This document shows positions 17,100 to 25,725 of a stretch of 64,000 nucleotides of DNA, in pieces. Below the pieces are notes generated by a model that saw nothing but the letters and a program-made list of their open reading frames with translations, had not been told where the DNA came from and did not search any database. Source of the stretch: ATZT02 sp964655115 (GTDB lineage: Bacteria > Actinomycetota > Actinomycetes > S36-B12 > UBA5976); contig CAZZKM010000002.1 in NCBI GenBank assembly GCA_964655115.1, positions 25,119-89,118 of the forward strand, read 5' to 3'. The position numbers and the translations under genes were made by a program. Each line of letters begins with the position of its first letter. The first letter of the stretch is position 1.

Positions 17100-18687
17100 G
17101 AGACTTTAATAATCCATAAGTGACTGCATCAGAAATTGCATTCCATGAAGCAGCAATAACATTTTCATGCACGCCAACTGTGTCCCATTGATTATTTCCA
17201 TCACTGGTTTCAATGAGCACTCTGGTTACTGCCCCTGTTCCTTTAACTCCTTCAAGGATACGAACTTTATAATCGATTAATTCTAAATTTCCAATTTCTG
17301 GATAGATTTTTTCCAAAGCCGCTCTTAATGCTTTATCTAAAGCGTTAACTGGACCATTACCTTCGGAAGTTTGTAAAATTCTTTGCCCATTTGCCACAAC
17401 TTTTACAGTTGCATCAGTAGCTACTTTTCCATCTTGAGCTTGTTCAACTGTTACTTTCCAAGATTCAACGGTGAAGTATTTGGAGGTGTTTTCTCCTAAT
17501 TCATCTCTTAAAAGTAATTCAAATGATGCATCTGCTGCTTCAAATGTGTAGCCACGTGATTCCATGTCTTTAACTTTTTCGACCACGTTGGTTAAAACTT
17601 CCTTGTTACCAGATAAATCAATTCCTATTTCTTTTCCTTTTAATTCAATAGAAGCTCTGCCTGCCATATCAGAAACTAAAGTTCTCATGTCATTTCCAAC
17701 TAAATTTGGATCAATATGTTGATAAAGCATTGGATCAATTTTCACAGCACTTGCATGTAGTCCTGCTTTATGAGCAAATGCTGAAAAACCAACATATGGT
17801 TGATGTTGATTAGGATTGATATTTGTAATTTCACTTACCGCGTGAGCAATTCTAGTCATTTCTTTAATAGCATCACTAGGAACAACAACTTTTCCTTTTT
17901 TTAATTGCAAATTTGCAACGACACTAAATAAATTTGCATTTCCACTTCTTTCTCCATAACCATTTGCAGTTCCTTGAACATGTGTTGCTCCAGCATCAAC
18001 TGCTGACAAAGTATTTGCCACAGCACAATTGGTGTCATCGTGGCAATGAATTCCAATACGAGCATTTGTTGCATTTAAAACATCATGTACGACTTGACCT
18101 AATTGATCAGGTAGCATTCCACCGTTTGTGTCACACAAAGCGACAAGTTCTGCACCTGCTTGCATTGCAGTTTTAACAACTTCCAATGCGTAATTTTTGT
18201 TGCTATGGTATCCATCAAAAAAATGTTCTGCGTCAAGAAAAACAGTTCTACCTTCTGAAACTAAATATGAAATGGTGTCTTGAATCATATTTAAGTTTTC
18301 ATCCAATGTTGTTTTCAAAGCAAGTTCAACGTGTCGATCAAAAGATTTTGCAACTAAGGTAATGACTTTGGCATTTGAATCAAGTAATGCTCTTACTAAT
18401 TGATCATCTTGAGCTTTGACATTAGGTCTTCTCGTGCTACCAAAAGCTGCTAACGTGGCATTTTTTAGTTTTAATTCAGTTTGAGCTTTAGCAAAAAATT
18501 CTGTGTCTTTAGGATTTGCTCCAGGCCAACCACCTTCAATAAAACCGACACCTAAAGAATCTAAATGTTTTGCAATATTTAGTTTGTCTTGCACAGAAAG
18601 ATTTAATCCCTCTTGTTGAGCACCATCTCTTAAAGTTGTGTCATAAATATGAAATGCAGCAGGATTAAGTGAATTATCTTTACTCAT
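17089..18687 (-). CDS. cimA: (R)-citramalate synthase
   Basis: A 532-residue member of the isopropylmalate/citramalate synthase family. The N terminus shows FHIYDTTLRDGAQQEGLNLS, then GWPGANPKDTEFF, VALCDTNGGMLP, GIHCHDDTNCAVANTL and GNANLFSV, and the C terminus is a LeuA-type regulatory domain. It condenses acetyl-CoA and pyruvate to citramalate, feeding isoleucine synthesis without threonine deaminase. The open frame runs 29 codons further upstream, but that stretch reads through an intrinsic terminator. The ATG at 18685-18687 has AAAGGA seven bases upstream. An Ile-rich leader peptide upstream independently supports the isoleucine role. Confidence 0.93.
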   Translation of the reverse strand: MSKDNSLNPAAFHIYDTTLRDGAQQEGLNLSVQDKLNIAKHLDSLGVGFIEGGWPGANPKDTEFFAKAQTELKLKNATLAAFGSTRRPNVKAQDDQLVRALLDSNAKVITLVAKSFDRHVELALKTTLDENLNMIQDTISYLVSEGRTVFLDAEHFFDGYHSNKNYALEVVKTAMQAGAELVALCDTNGGMLPDQLGQVVHDVLNATNARIGIHCHDDTNCAVANTLSAVDAGATHVQGTANGYGERSGNANLFSVVANLQLKKGKVVVPSDAIKEMTRIAHAVSEITNINPNQHQPYVGFSAFAHKAGLHASAVKIDPMLYQHIDPNLVGNDMRTLVSDMAGRASIELKGKEIGIDLSGNKEVLTNVVEKVKDMESRGYTFEAADASFELLLRDELGENTSKYFTVESWKVTVEQAQDGKVATDATVKVVANGQRILQTSEGNGPVNALDKALRAALEKIYPEIGNLELIDYKVRILEGVKGTGAVTRVLIETSDGNNQWDTVGVHENVIAASWNAISDAVTYGLLKSHVK

Positions 18688-18709
18688 AAATAAATCCTTT
18701 CTGCCAAAC

Positions 18710-18739
18710 AAAAAACCCCTCGCAGTTTTGCGCGAAGGG
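18710..18739 (-). terminator. Intrinsic terminator in the cimA leader (attenuator)
   Basis: On the minus strand CCCTTCGC (18732-18739) pairs with GCGAGGGG (18716-18723), an 8 base-pair stem with one G-U pair and an 8-base loop, followed at once by six T (complement of 18710-18715). It sits between the Ile leader peptide and the cimA Shine-Dalgarno, so transcription would stop 22 bases before cimA unless the hairpin is prevented. Competing small stems upstream (GGGC/GCCC, and CGCAC/GTGCG just after the leader stop) could provide alternatives. Confidence 0.85.
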
Positions 18740-18783
18740 CTGGCACACATTCGTGGGGCATCTGGCCCGCACAACTTGTGCGC

Positions 18784-18810
18784 TTATCTAATAATGATCT
18801 GGTATGTCAT
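18784..18810 (-). CDS. Leader peptide with three isoleucines, upstream of cimA
   Basis: An eight-residue frame MTYQIIIR followed by TAA, with Ile codons ATC-ATT-ATT. It starts 51 bases after the ilvE stop and ends 44 bases before the stem of the cimA leader terminator. A GC-rich stem (CGCAC...GTGCG) begins within two bases of its stop codon. This is the expected architecture of ribosome-mediated attenuation: low Ile-tRNA stalls the ribosome on the Ile run and changes leader folding. No clear Shine-Dalgarno was found, so it may be translated leaderless. No database match was checked. Confidence 0.75.
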   Translation of the reverse strand: MTYQIIIR

Positions 18811-18859
18811 TGGTTCTAAGTTTGCCTCATCCTCTAACTTAAGATTAAATCTGGGGGTC

Positions 18860-19945
18860 TTAACCTACGTTTAAGGTCCATTGGTGTTCATCTTTTGCTA
18901 CACCAGTTTGAATATCTAATAGAGCATCGCGAAGTTTGGAAGTTAAAGGACCAGTTTCTCCTGAGCCAACTTGGAAAATGCCATCTTTAGATTTAACAGT
19001 TCCAATTGGGGTAATAACAGCAGCGGTACCGCAAGCAAAGACTTCAGTTATTTCTCCAGATTCGCAACCTTTTTTCCAATCTTCAACACTTATTCTTGCT
19101 TCACTTGAAGTTAAATTTAAATCTTTTGCCAAAGTTAAAATTGAATCTCTGGTAATTCCTGCAAGTAATGATCCTGTTAATTCTGGAGTGATAATTTTAT
19201 TTTGTTTTCCATAAACAAAATACAAATTCATGCCACCCATTTCTTCAATCCAGCGTCTTTCAATTGCATCTAGCCACACAACTTGATCGCAACCTTCTTG
19301 AGCAGCTTTAGCTTGAGCAATTAATGACGCTGCATAGTTACCAGCAAATTTTGCTTCCCCTGTTCCACCAGGGGCTGCTCTTACATATTCGGTACTTAAC
19401 CACACAGAAACTGGTTTTAATCCTTTTGGAAAATAAGCTCCTGCAGGAGAAGCAATTAACATAAATAAATATTTGTTTGCAGGTCTAACACCCAAACCAA
19501 CTTCTGTGGCAAACATAAATGGTCTTAAATATAAAGATTTTTCTCTATCTTCTGGAACCCAATTTTTATCAACTGAAATTAATTCTTTAATTGCTTGCAC
19601 AAACAATTCTTCAGGCATTTCAGGCATAGCCATTCTTTTAGCACTTCTAGCAAATCGTTTCGCATTTTCAAACGGTCTAAAAGTTTTTATGGTGCCATCT
19701 TTATGTCGATATGCTTTTAAACCTTCAAATATTGCTTGCCCATAATGAAGTGTCATATTTGCCGGATCAACTTCTAATTTTGCATAAGGCACAACTCGGG
19801 GATTTGTGAATCCTTTATCTTGTTCCCAATCAATTAACACCATGTGATCGGTGAAATATTTACCAAATCCAGGATTTTCTAAGATTTCTTTTCTTTGATC
19901 TTCAGACTTACTTGAATTATTTTTTGTAACGCTAAAATTTGTCAT
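18860..19945 (-). CDS. ilvE: Branched-chain amino acid aminotransferase
   Basis: A 361-residue fold-type IV PLP enzyme. LHYGQAIFEGLKAYRHKDG and LRPFMFATEVGLG are typical of the long (class II) branched-chain aminotransferases, EAKFAGNYAAS contains the PLP lysine (about K199), WLDAIERRWIEEMGGMN follows, and GTAAVITPIG is the C-terminal cofactor/phosphate site. It catalyses the last step to Ile, Leu and Val. It overlaps the leuB stop by four bases (ATGA), so leuB-ilvE are coupled, and the cimA leader begins just downstream. Confidence 0.96.
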   Translation of the reverse strand: MTNFSVTKNNSSKSEDQRKEILENPGFGKYFTDHMVLIDWEQDKGFTNPRVVPYAKLEVDPANMTLHYGQAIFEGLKAYRHKDGTIKTFRPFENAKRFARSAKRMAMPEMPEELFVQAIKELISVDKNWVPEDREKSLYLRPFMFATEVGLGVRPANKYLFMLIASPAGAYFPKGLKPVSVWLSTEYVRAAPGGTGEAKFAGNYAASLIAQAKAAQEGCDQVVWLDAIERRWIEEMGGMNLYFVYGKQNKIITPELTGSLLAGITRDSILTLAKDLNLTSSEARISVEDWKKGCESGEITEVFACGTAAVITPIGTVKSKDGIFQVGSGETGPLTSKLRDALLDIQTGVAKDEHQWTLNVG

Positions 19946-20973
19946 GAATTAACCAATTTAGCGATGGCATCTCCTATTTCAAAAGTGCTTCGCTTAGTTT
20001 GCCCTCTACTTGCCAAGTCTTTTGAAACAGCGTCTTCTATTTTCTTTGCTAATAAATCTTGACCTAGATGAGAAAGCATCATCGATGCACTCATGATTGC
20101 AGCTGTTGGATCTGCAATTGCTTTTCCAGCAATATCCGGTGCTGAACCATGAACTGGTTCAAACATAGAAGGAGAAGTTTTTTCAGGATTTATATTTCCA
20201 CTTGCAGCAAGTCCAATGCCACCAGCAATTGCTGCACCAATATCAGTCAAAATATCGCCAAATAAATTATCTGTTACTACAACATCAAATTTTTCAGGAT
20301 TTGTGACAAAAAACATTGATGCTGCATCTACGTGTTGATATTCAGTTTTAACATCAGGAAATTCTTTCGAAACTTTTTCAAATGTTCTTTTCCAAAGATC
20401 TCCTGCAAAAACTAATACGTTTGCTTTATGAACTAAAGTTAAATGTTTTCTTCTTTTTTGTGCACGATTGAATGCATCTCTGATTACTCTTTCTGCACCT
20501 TTGGCAGTATTTAAAGATTCTTCGGTTGCTACTTCGTCTTTAGTGTTTTTTCTTAAAACTCCTCCAGAGCCAACATAAGCTCCTTCGGTGCCTTCTCTTA
20601 CAACAACCATGTCAATATCTTTTGTAGTTTTACCTGCTAAAGGAGTAGTAACTCCTGGAAAAAGTTTTACAGGTCTTAAATTGACGTAGTGATCAAGGAC
20701 AAATCTTAGTTTTAATAAAAGTCCACGTTCTAAAATTCCTGGAGCCACTTTTGGATCACCAACTGCACCTAACAAGATTGCATCAAATTTTCTTAATTCA
20801 TCAATTACTGAATCCGGTAAAGTTTCACCAGTCTTTAAATAACGAGCAGCACCTAGATCGTAAGTTTGTTTTTCAAGTTTTACACCAGTTGCATCTAAAA
20901 CTTTGCATGCTTCATTAACCACTTCGGATCCAATTCCATCACCTGGAATTAACGCAATTCGAAAGGAAGACAT
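19942..20973 (-). CDS. leuB: 3-isopropylmalate dehydrogenase
   Basis: A 343-residue beta-decarboxylating dehydrogenase. N-terminal RIALIPGDGIGSEVV, the substrate-binding ERGLLLKLRFVLDHYVNLRPVK split by the family arginines, VVREGTEGAYVG, and the metal/NAD region VVTDNLFGDILTDIGAAIAGG plus EPVHGSAPDIAGK are all present. It oxidises 3-isopropylmalate for leucine and, with citramalate-derived substrate, probably 3-methylmalate for isoleucine. It is divergent from leuA across a 187-base region that carries the leuA leader. Confidence 0.95.
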   Translation of the reverse strand: MSSFRIALIPGDGIGSEVVNEACKVLDATGVKLEKQTYDLGAARYLKTGETLPDSVIDELRKFDAILLGAVGDPKVAPGILERGLLLKLRFVLDHYVNLRPVKLFPGVTTPLAGKTTKDIDMVVVREGTEGAYVGSGGVLRKNTKDEVATEESLNTAKGAERVIRDAFNRAQKRRKHLTLVHKANVLVFAGDLWKRTFEKVSKEFPDVKTEYQHVDAASMFFVTNPEKFDVVVTDNLFGDILTDIGAAIAGGIGLAASGNINPEKTSPSMFEPVHGSAPDIAGKAIADPTAAIMSASMMLSHLGQDLLAKKIEDAVSKDLASRGQTKRSTFEIGDAIAKLVNS

Positions 20974-21031
20974 AATAAATACAAGCGTAGGGCTGCACTA
21001 CTTTTTTATCTCCTGCTACCCTTTACTAATA

Positions 21032-21073
21032 ATGATTCGTTGCTTACTACTTCATAGCCGCAGCGAGGCCTAA
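21032..21073 (+). CDS. Leader peptide with three leucines, upstream of leuA
   Basis: A 13-residue frame MIRCLLLHSRSEA ending TAA, with Leu codons TTA-CTA-CTT. It lies 87 bases before the leuA ATG. Its last codons form one arm of an 11 base-pair stem, so ribosome position would directly control folding. The layout matches leucine attenuator leaders known from other bacteria. No strong Shine-Dalgarno precedes the ATG; the upstream bases could include a -10-like TACCCT at 21017-21022, which would make it nearly leaderless (weak evidence). Confidence 0.78.
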   Translation: MIRCLLLHSRSEA

Positions 21074-21137
21074 CGACTGGCCTCCTCGCTGCGGGAGTTA
21101 GTCATTTGCTGGTCGCAAAAGATTTTTTCCGACTAGC
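21058..21137 (+). promoter_or_regulatory. leuA leader with mutually exclusive hairpins
   Basis: Stem 1-2: CCGCAGCGAGG (21058-21068) with CCTCGCTGCGG (21084-21094), which includes the end of the leader peptide. CGACTGGC (21074-21081) can pair, with two G-U pairs, with GCTGGTCG (21108-21115), and that same segment can instead pair with CGACTAGC (21130-21137). A short stem TTTGC/GCAAA (21105-21109 with 21115-21119) is followed by a T6 run at 21123-21128. These alternatives fit an attenuator, although the terminator itself is weaker than in the cimA and ilvB leaders. Confidence 0.65.
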
Positions 21138-21160
21138 CACTAAAGAGGTAAGAAGTAAAA

Positions 21161-22876
21161 ATGAAAAATAATAATCAAAAACCTTCACCGATGAAATTTC
21201 ATCGTTATGAAAGTTTTTCAGCAATAGATTTAAAAGATAGAACTTGGCCAAATAAAAAAATCACTAAAGCTCCTCGATGGTGTGCTGTCGATTTAAGAGA
21301 TGGAAATCAAGCACTTATTGATCCGATGACACCATCTCGAAAAAAGAAAATGTTCGAATTACTCGTAAAAATGGGTTATAAAGAAATAGAGGTTGGTTTT
21401 CCAGCAGCTAGTCAAACGGATTTTGATTTCGTTAGACAATTAATAAAAGAAGATCTGATTCCAGATGATGTGGTTATTCAAGTATTAACTCAAGCACGTG
21501 AACACTTAATTGAGCGAACCTATGAATCTTTAGAGGGTGCCAAACAAGCAATTGTGCATGTTTATAACTCAACTTCCACTTTACAAAGAAGAGTTGTATT
21601 TGATCTAGATAAAGATGGCATAAAAGATATTGCAGTAAATGGTGCTCGTTTAGTTGCTAAATATGCAGAGCAAATGGGAGAAACTGAAATATTTTTTGAA
21701 TATTCTCCTGAGTCATTTACTGGAACTGAATTGGAATATGCAGCAGAAGTTTGCAATGCAGTAAATGACGTATGGCAACCAACAAAAGATCGCCCCACAA
21801 TTATTAATCTTCCTGCAACTGTTGAAATGGCTTCGCCAAATGTTTACGCAGATTCAATTGAATGGATGAATCGAAATCTTAACAATAGAGATTCAGTAAT
21901 TCTTTCACTTCATCCTCATAACGATCGCGGTACTGCAGTTGCTGCAGCAGAGTTAGGTTATTTAGCTGGAGCTGATCGAATTGAAGGATGTTTATTTGGC
22001 AACGGGGAAAGAACTGGAAATGTTTGTTTAGTAACCCTTGGTTTAAATTTATTTAGTCAAGGAATTGATCCTCAAATTGATTTTAGTGATATCGATGAAA
22101 TCAAACGAACTGTTGAATATTGCAATCAATTACCTGTCAATGAAAGACATCCATACGGTGGTGATTTAGTGTTCACAGCATTTTCAGGTTCACATCAAGA
22201 TGCAATAAATAAAGGCTTAAAGGCTTTACAAAAAGATGCTGATCAAAATGGAAAAGAAGTTGATAATTTTAAATGGCAAGTTCCATATCTGCCAATAGAT
22301 CCTAAAGATGTCGGAAGAACTTATGAAGCTGTAATTAGAGTCAACTCGCAATCTGGAAAAGGCGGAGTTGCCTACATTATGAAGACAGAACACCAACTTG
22401 ATTTGCCAAGAAAATTACAAATTGAATTTTCACAAGTTATTCAAAAAGTAACAGACACTGAAGGCGGCGAAGTTACTCCAAGTGAAATGTGGGAAGTTTT
22501 TAAGGATGAATATCTTCCTAATCCTGCAAAACCTTGGGGCAGATTCTCACTAGTTTCAGTTGCCCAAGATTCTGCAGTTGATGGTGACACTTCTTTAACA
22601 GCAACGATTAAAGATAATGGGAAAGAAGTTGTTATTAAAGGTGTTGGCAATGGACCAATTGCTGCTTTTTGTAACGCATTAGAAACTCATGGAATTAGTC
22701 TTCGAGTGCTTGATTACCACGAACATGCTTTATCTTCCGGTGGAGATGCACAAGCTGCTGCTTATCTAGAATGTTCCATCAATTCTAGAACATTATTTGG
22801 CGTTGGAATTGATCCAAGTATTGTCACTTCATCTTTGAAAGCCATTATTAGTGCCGTCAATAGAGCAAGTCGTTAA
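21161..22876 (+). CDS. leuA: 2-isopropylmalate synthase
   Basis: A 571-residue enzyme of the actinobacterial long LeuA type. APRWCAVDLRDGNQALIDPM carries the catalytic Arg-Asp, ILSLHPHNDRGTAVAAAELG the metal-binding histidines, and GCLFGNGERTGNVCLVTL the next metal motif. The C-terminal 150 residues form the LeuA regulatory domain for leucine feedback. It condenses acetyl-CoA with 2-oxoisovalerate. The ATG follows GAGGT at about 11 bases. It ends in the same TTAA that gives the stop of serA on the other strand. Confidence 0.97.
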   Translation: MKNNNQKPSPMKFHRYESFSAIDLKDRTWPNKKITKAPRWCAVDLRDGNQALIDPMTPSRKKKMFELLVKMGYKEIEVGFPAASQTDFDFVRQLIKEDLIPDDVVIQVLTQAREHLIERTYESLEGAKQAIVHVYNSTSTLQRRVVFDLDKDGIKDIAVNGARLVAKYAEQMGETEIFFEYSPESFTGTELEYAAEVCNAVNDVWQPTKDRPTIINLPATVEMASPNVYADSIEWMNRNLNNRDSVILSLHPHNDRGTAVAAAELGYLAGADRIEGCLFGNGERTGNVCLVTLGLNLFSQGIDPQIDFSDIDEIKRTVEYCNQLPVNERHPYGGDLVFTAFSGSHQDAINKGLKALQKDADQNGKEVDNFKWQVPYLPIDPKDVGRTYEAVIRVNSQSGKGGVAYIMKTEHQLDLPRKLQIEFSQVIQKVTDTEGGEVTPSEMWEVFKDEYLPNPAKPWGRFSLVSVAQDSAVDGDTSLTATIKDNGKEVVIKGVGNGPIAAFCNALETHGISLRVLDYHEHALSSGGDAQAAAYLECSINSRTLFGVGIDPSIVTSSLKAIISAVNRASR

Positions 22877-24459
22877 TTAAAATTAACCACACGGGCAAAT
22901 TTTGCATCCATAGCTTTTGCCACTTCATTTAAAACCTCTTGCGGAATTTCAGAATCAAGAGTTAAAGCAACTAAAGCCGTTCCACCTTTTGCTTCACGAG
23001 ATAGTTGCAAATTAGCAATATTTATATTGTGCTTACCTAAGATTCCACCAATTAAACCCAGCATGCCTGGTCTGTCTGAATATTTCAAAAATGCCATGTG
23101 ATCACTTATTGCCACATCTAATTCATATTTATCAATGCCAACTAGTTTGACTGTTGATTGAGTACCAGAAATAGTTCCTATTACAGAAACGTGTTCTGCT
23201 GCATTAGTTGTGACTTCAACTTTTGCTTGTACTCGATAATTTGGTGATTCTTTATCGGTAAAAATTGATGATTCAATACCTCGATCTTGTGCAATGTTTG
23301 GAGCATTTACATAAGTAACTGCTACATCAACTAATTGCGTTAAAACACCTTTAAGAGCTGAAGTTTGTAAAATTTTGACATCATTTTCTACAACTTCTCC
23401 TCTAACTTCAACATGAACTCTGGTAACTGAACTTGTTACCAAACAAGCAGCAATTCTTCCAATATTTTCTACTAAAGGTAAAAGTGGTCTGACTGGTTTA
23501 GCAATTGCTCCACCTTTCACATTAACTGCATCTGGCACTAGTTCTCCACTTAATGCCAAGCGAACCGATTTTGCTACAGCAATTCCTGCTTTTTCTTGAG
23601 CTTCATCTGTAGATGCTCCTAAGTGAGGAGTACTAACAACTTCTTCTAATTCAAAAAGTGGTGAATCTGTGCATGGCTCTTTTGAAAAAACATCTAGCCC
23701 AGCACCAGCAACTCTTTTTTCTTTTATTGCATGATAAAGAGCATTTTCATCTAATATTCCACCGCGAGAAGCATTAATTATTCTTACACTTGGTTTAACT
23801 TTTTTTAATGCTTCTTCACCAATTAATCCAATCGTTTCTGGATTTTTTGGTAAATGAATTGTGATGAAGTCACTTTGTTCCAATAATTCATCAAGTGAAA
23901 CCATTTTGACATTATGCTGAGCAGCCTTAGCAGGTTGAACATATGGATCATAGGCAATTAGGTTTACCCCAAAACCTAATAATCTTTGGGCAACTAATAC
24001 CCCAATTCTTCCAAACCCAACTATTCCAATGGTCTTATCAAGTAATTCAACACCTGTAAATTTACTTCTTTTCCATTCACCATTTTTTAAAGTTATATTT
24101 GCAGGCACTACATTTCTAGCAGTGGCTAATATTAAAGCAATTGCTAATTCGGCTGCTGAAGTAATATTCGATGTTGGAGCATTTACTACCATTACTCCAT
24201 TTTCTGAAGCAACTTTGACATCAACGTTATCTAAACCAACCCCTGCTCTTGCAATTACTTTTAAATTTTTTGCATAACCTAGTGCTTCTGCATCTAATTT
24301 TGTGGCTGAGCGAATTAAAATTGCATCCGCATTTTCTAAATTTTTAAATAATTCTTCTCGATTTGTGCCATCGCAATTTTTTATTTCAAATTCACTACCT
24401 AATGCACTAATTGTTGCTGGAGATAATTCTTCAGCTATAACTACAATTGGCTTTGACAT
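22873..24459 (-). CDS. serA: D-3-phosphoglycerate dehydrogenase
   Basis: A 528-residue long-form SerA that starts serine synthesis by oxidising 3-phosphoglycerate. The Rossmann motif IGIVGFGRIGVLVAQR is near residue 143, with INASRGGILDENAL and the catalytic STPHLGASTDEAQ histidine. An intervening ASB domain (about residues 310-450) and a C-terminal ACT domain (YSDRPGMLGLIGGILGKHNINIA) complete the type I form. It is four bases downstream of the DUF2256 gene and shares its stop tetranucleotide with leuA. Confidence 0.97.
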   Translation of the reverse strand: MSKPIVVIAEELSPATISALGSEFEIKNCDGTNREELFKNLENADAILIRSATKLDAEALGYAKNLKVIARAGVGLDNVDVKVASENGVMVVNAPTSNITSAAELAIALILATARNVVPANITLKNGEWKRSKFTGVELLDKTIGIVGFGRIGVLVAQRLLGFGVNLIAYDPYVQPAKAAQHNVKMVSLDELLEQSDFITIHLPKNPETIGLIGEEALKKVKPSVRIINASRGGILDENALYHAIKEKRVAGAGLDVFSKEPCTDSPLFELEEVVSTPHLGASTDEAQEKAGIAVAKSVRLALSGELVPDAVNVKGGAIAKPVRPLLPLVENIGRIAACLVTSSVTRVHVEVRGEVVENDVKILQTSALKGVLTQLVDVAVTYVNAPNIAQDRGIESSIFTDKESPNYRVQAKVEVTTNAAEHVSVIGTISGTQSTVKLVGIDKYELDVAISDHMAFLKYSDRPGMLGLIGGILGKHNINIANLQLSREAKGGTALVALTLDSEIPQEVLNEVAKAMDAKFARVVNFN

Positions 24460-24463
24460 ATAT

Positions 24464-24619
24464 CTAGCCTACTTTGTTAGATTTTTTCTTTTTACAAGCA
24501 TTAGAACAATACTTAACTTCATCCCAGTTCTTAGCCCACGATTTACGCCATGTCATTTTTCGACCACAAGCAACACAGATTTTTTCTAATTTAGGATGTC
24601 TAGAAATATGTTGGCCCAT
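24464..24619 (-). CDS. DUF2256 small zinc-ribbon-like protein
   Basis: A 51-residue gene starting MGQHISRHPKLEKICVACGR. It carries two cysteine pairs (CVAC and CSNAC) around the conserved TWRKSWAKNWDEVKYCS block that defines DUF2256. The function is unknown; the cysteine layout suggests a metal-binding ribbon. The stop is four bases before the serA ATG, so it can be co-translated with serA. Its ATG at 24617-24619 lies inside one arm of a perfect 16-base inverted repeat, and no Shine-Dalgarno is evident. Confidence 0.82.
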   Translation of the reverse strand: MGQHISRHPKLEKICVACGRKMTWRKSWAKNWDEVKYCSNACKKKKSNKVG

Positions 24620-24646
24620 TTAATAATTATTTATTAAATGGGCCAA
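24611..24646. repeat. Perfect 16-base inverted repeat over the DUF2256 start codon
   Basis: TTGGCCCATTTAATAA (24611-24626) and its exact reverse complement (24631-24646) are separated by four bases. The hairpin lies 15 bases past the ilvC stop. On the minus strand it could act as the end of the ilvBNC transcript, but no T-run follows. The DUF2256 ATG is in the 3' arm, so it could also block translation of that gene. Confidence 0.8.
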
Positions 24647-24661
24647 TTACGCTATTTGAAA

Positions 24662-25687
24662 TTAACGAGAAACTTTACCTGCAAAATCATCCTGGGATTT
24701 ATCAACCCAAGCCATGAGATCTCTTAATTTCTTACCTACTTCTTCAATTTGAGCTTTCTCGCCTCTATCTCTAAATTTCTTGAATTTCTTTGCTCCATTG
24801 TCTTGATCATCAATGAAATCTTGAGCAAATGATCCATCTTGAATTTTCTTCAAGATTTTCTTCATTCTTTTCTTTGTTTTCTTATTGATTACTTTTGGAC
24901 CTGAGACATAATCACCATATTCTGCAGTATCAGATACTGACCAACGCATTTTGGCAATTCCGCCTTCATACATTAGATCTACTATTAGTTTTAATTCGTG
25001 TAAACATTCAAAGTAAGCAACCTCTGGTTGATAACCTGCTTCTACTAAAGTTTCAAAACCTGCTTGAACTAAAGCAGTAGTTCCACCGCACAAAACAGCT
25101 TGTTCACCAAATAAATCAGTTTCTGTTTCTTCAGTGAAAGTTGTTTTAATTCCACCTGCTCTTAAACCTCCAATTGCCTTTGCGTAAGAAAGTGCAAGTT
25201 CCCAAGCTTTACCTGAATTATTTTGTTCAACTGCAACAATCACTGGAACTCCACGACCATTTGTATATTCTCTACGAACTAAATGACCTGGACCTTTTGG
25301 AGCAACCATACATACATCAACATCTTTTGGAGGTTTGATGTAACCAAAACGGATATTAAATCCGTGTGAGAAAAATAAAGCTTTGTTACTTGTTAAGTTT
25401 GGTTCAATTGATTCTTTATAAATATGTCTTTGCACATGATCTGGTGCTAAAACCATAATCACATCTGCTTCTTGAGCAGCTTGTGCTGGTGTGACAACTC
25501 TTAAACCTTCTTTTTCTGCTTTTGCTCTACTTGGAGATCCTTCTTTTAAACCAACGCGAACATCAACACCTGAATCACGAAGATTAAGTGCGTGCGCATG
25601 ACCTTGAGAACCATAACCAATTACTGCAACTTTCTTTGATTTAATAATTTCTAAATCTGCATCTTTGTCATAAAACATTTCGGCCAT
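24662..25687 (-). CDS. ilvC: Ketol-acid reductoisomerase
   Basis: A 341-residue class I KARI. VAVIGYGSQGHAHALNLRDSG is the NADPH Rossmann site, MVAPKGPGHLVRREY follows, and the knotted C-terminal domain has TETDLFGEQAVLCGG with metal-binding acids, then YFECLHELKLIVDLMYEGG and SDTAEYGDY. It converts acetolactate and acetohydroxybutyrate to dihydroxy acids. The last residues are Lys-rich. It follows ilvN by 38 bases in the ilvB-ilvN-ilvC unit. Confidence 0.97.
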   Translation of the reverse strand: MAEMFYDKDADLEIIKSKKVAVIGYGSQGHAHALNLRDSGVDVRVGLKEGSPSRAKAEKEGLRVVTPAQAAQEADVIMVLAPDHVQRHIYKESIEPNLTSNKALFFSHGFNIRFGYIKPPKDVDVCMVAPKGPGHLVRREYTNGRGVPVIVAVEQNNSGKAWELALSYAKAIGGLRAGGIKTTFTEETETDLFGEQAVLCGGTTALVQAGFETLVEAGYQPEVAYFECLHELKLIVDLMYEGGIAKMRWSVSDTAEYGDYVSGPKVINKKTKKRMKKILKKIQDGSFAQDFIDDQDNGAKKFKKFRDRGEKAQIEEVGKKLRDLMAWVDKSQDDFAGKVSR

Positions 25688-25725
25688 TTGCGTTTACTTT
25701 CCTTTTCTTTTTGGTTGGTTATTGT

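Noticed and set aside
18688..18774. 29-codon N-terminal extension of cimA
   Set aside because: It reads through the intrinsic terminator and the ribosome site, and homologues start at the ATG at 18687.
24611..24646. Inverted repeat as a standard intrinsic terminator for ilvC
   Set aside because: No T-run follows on either strand; kept as a repeat of uncertain role.
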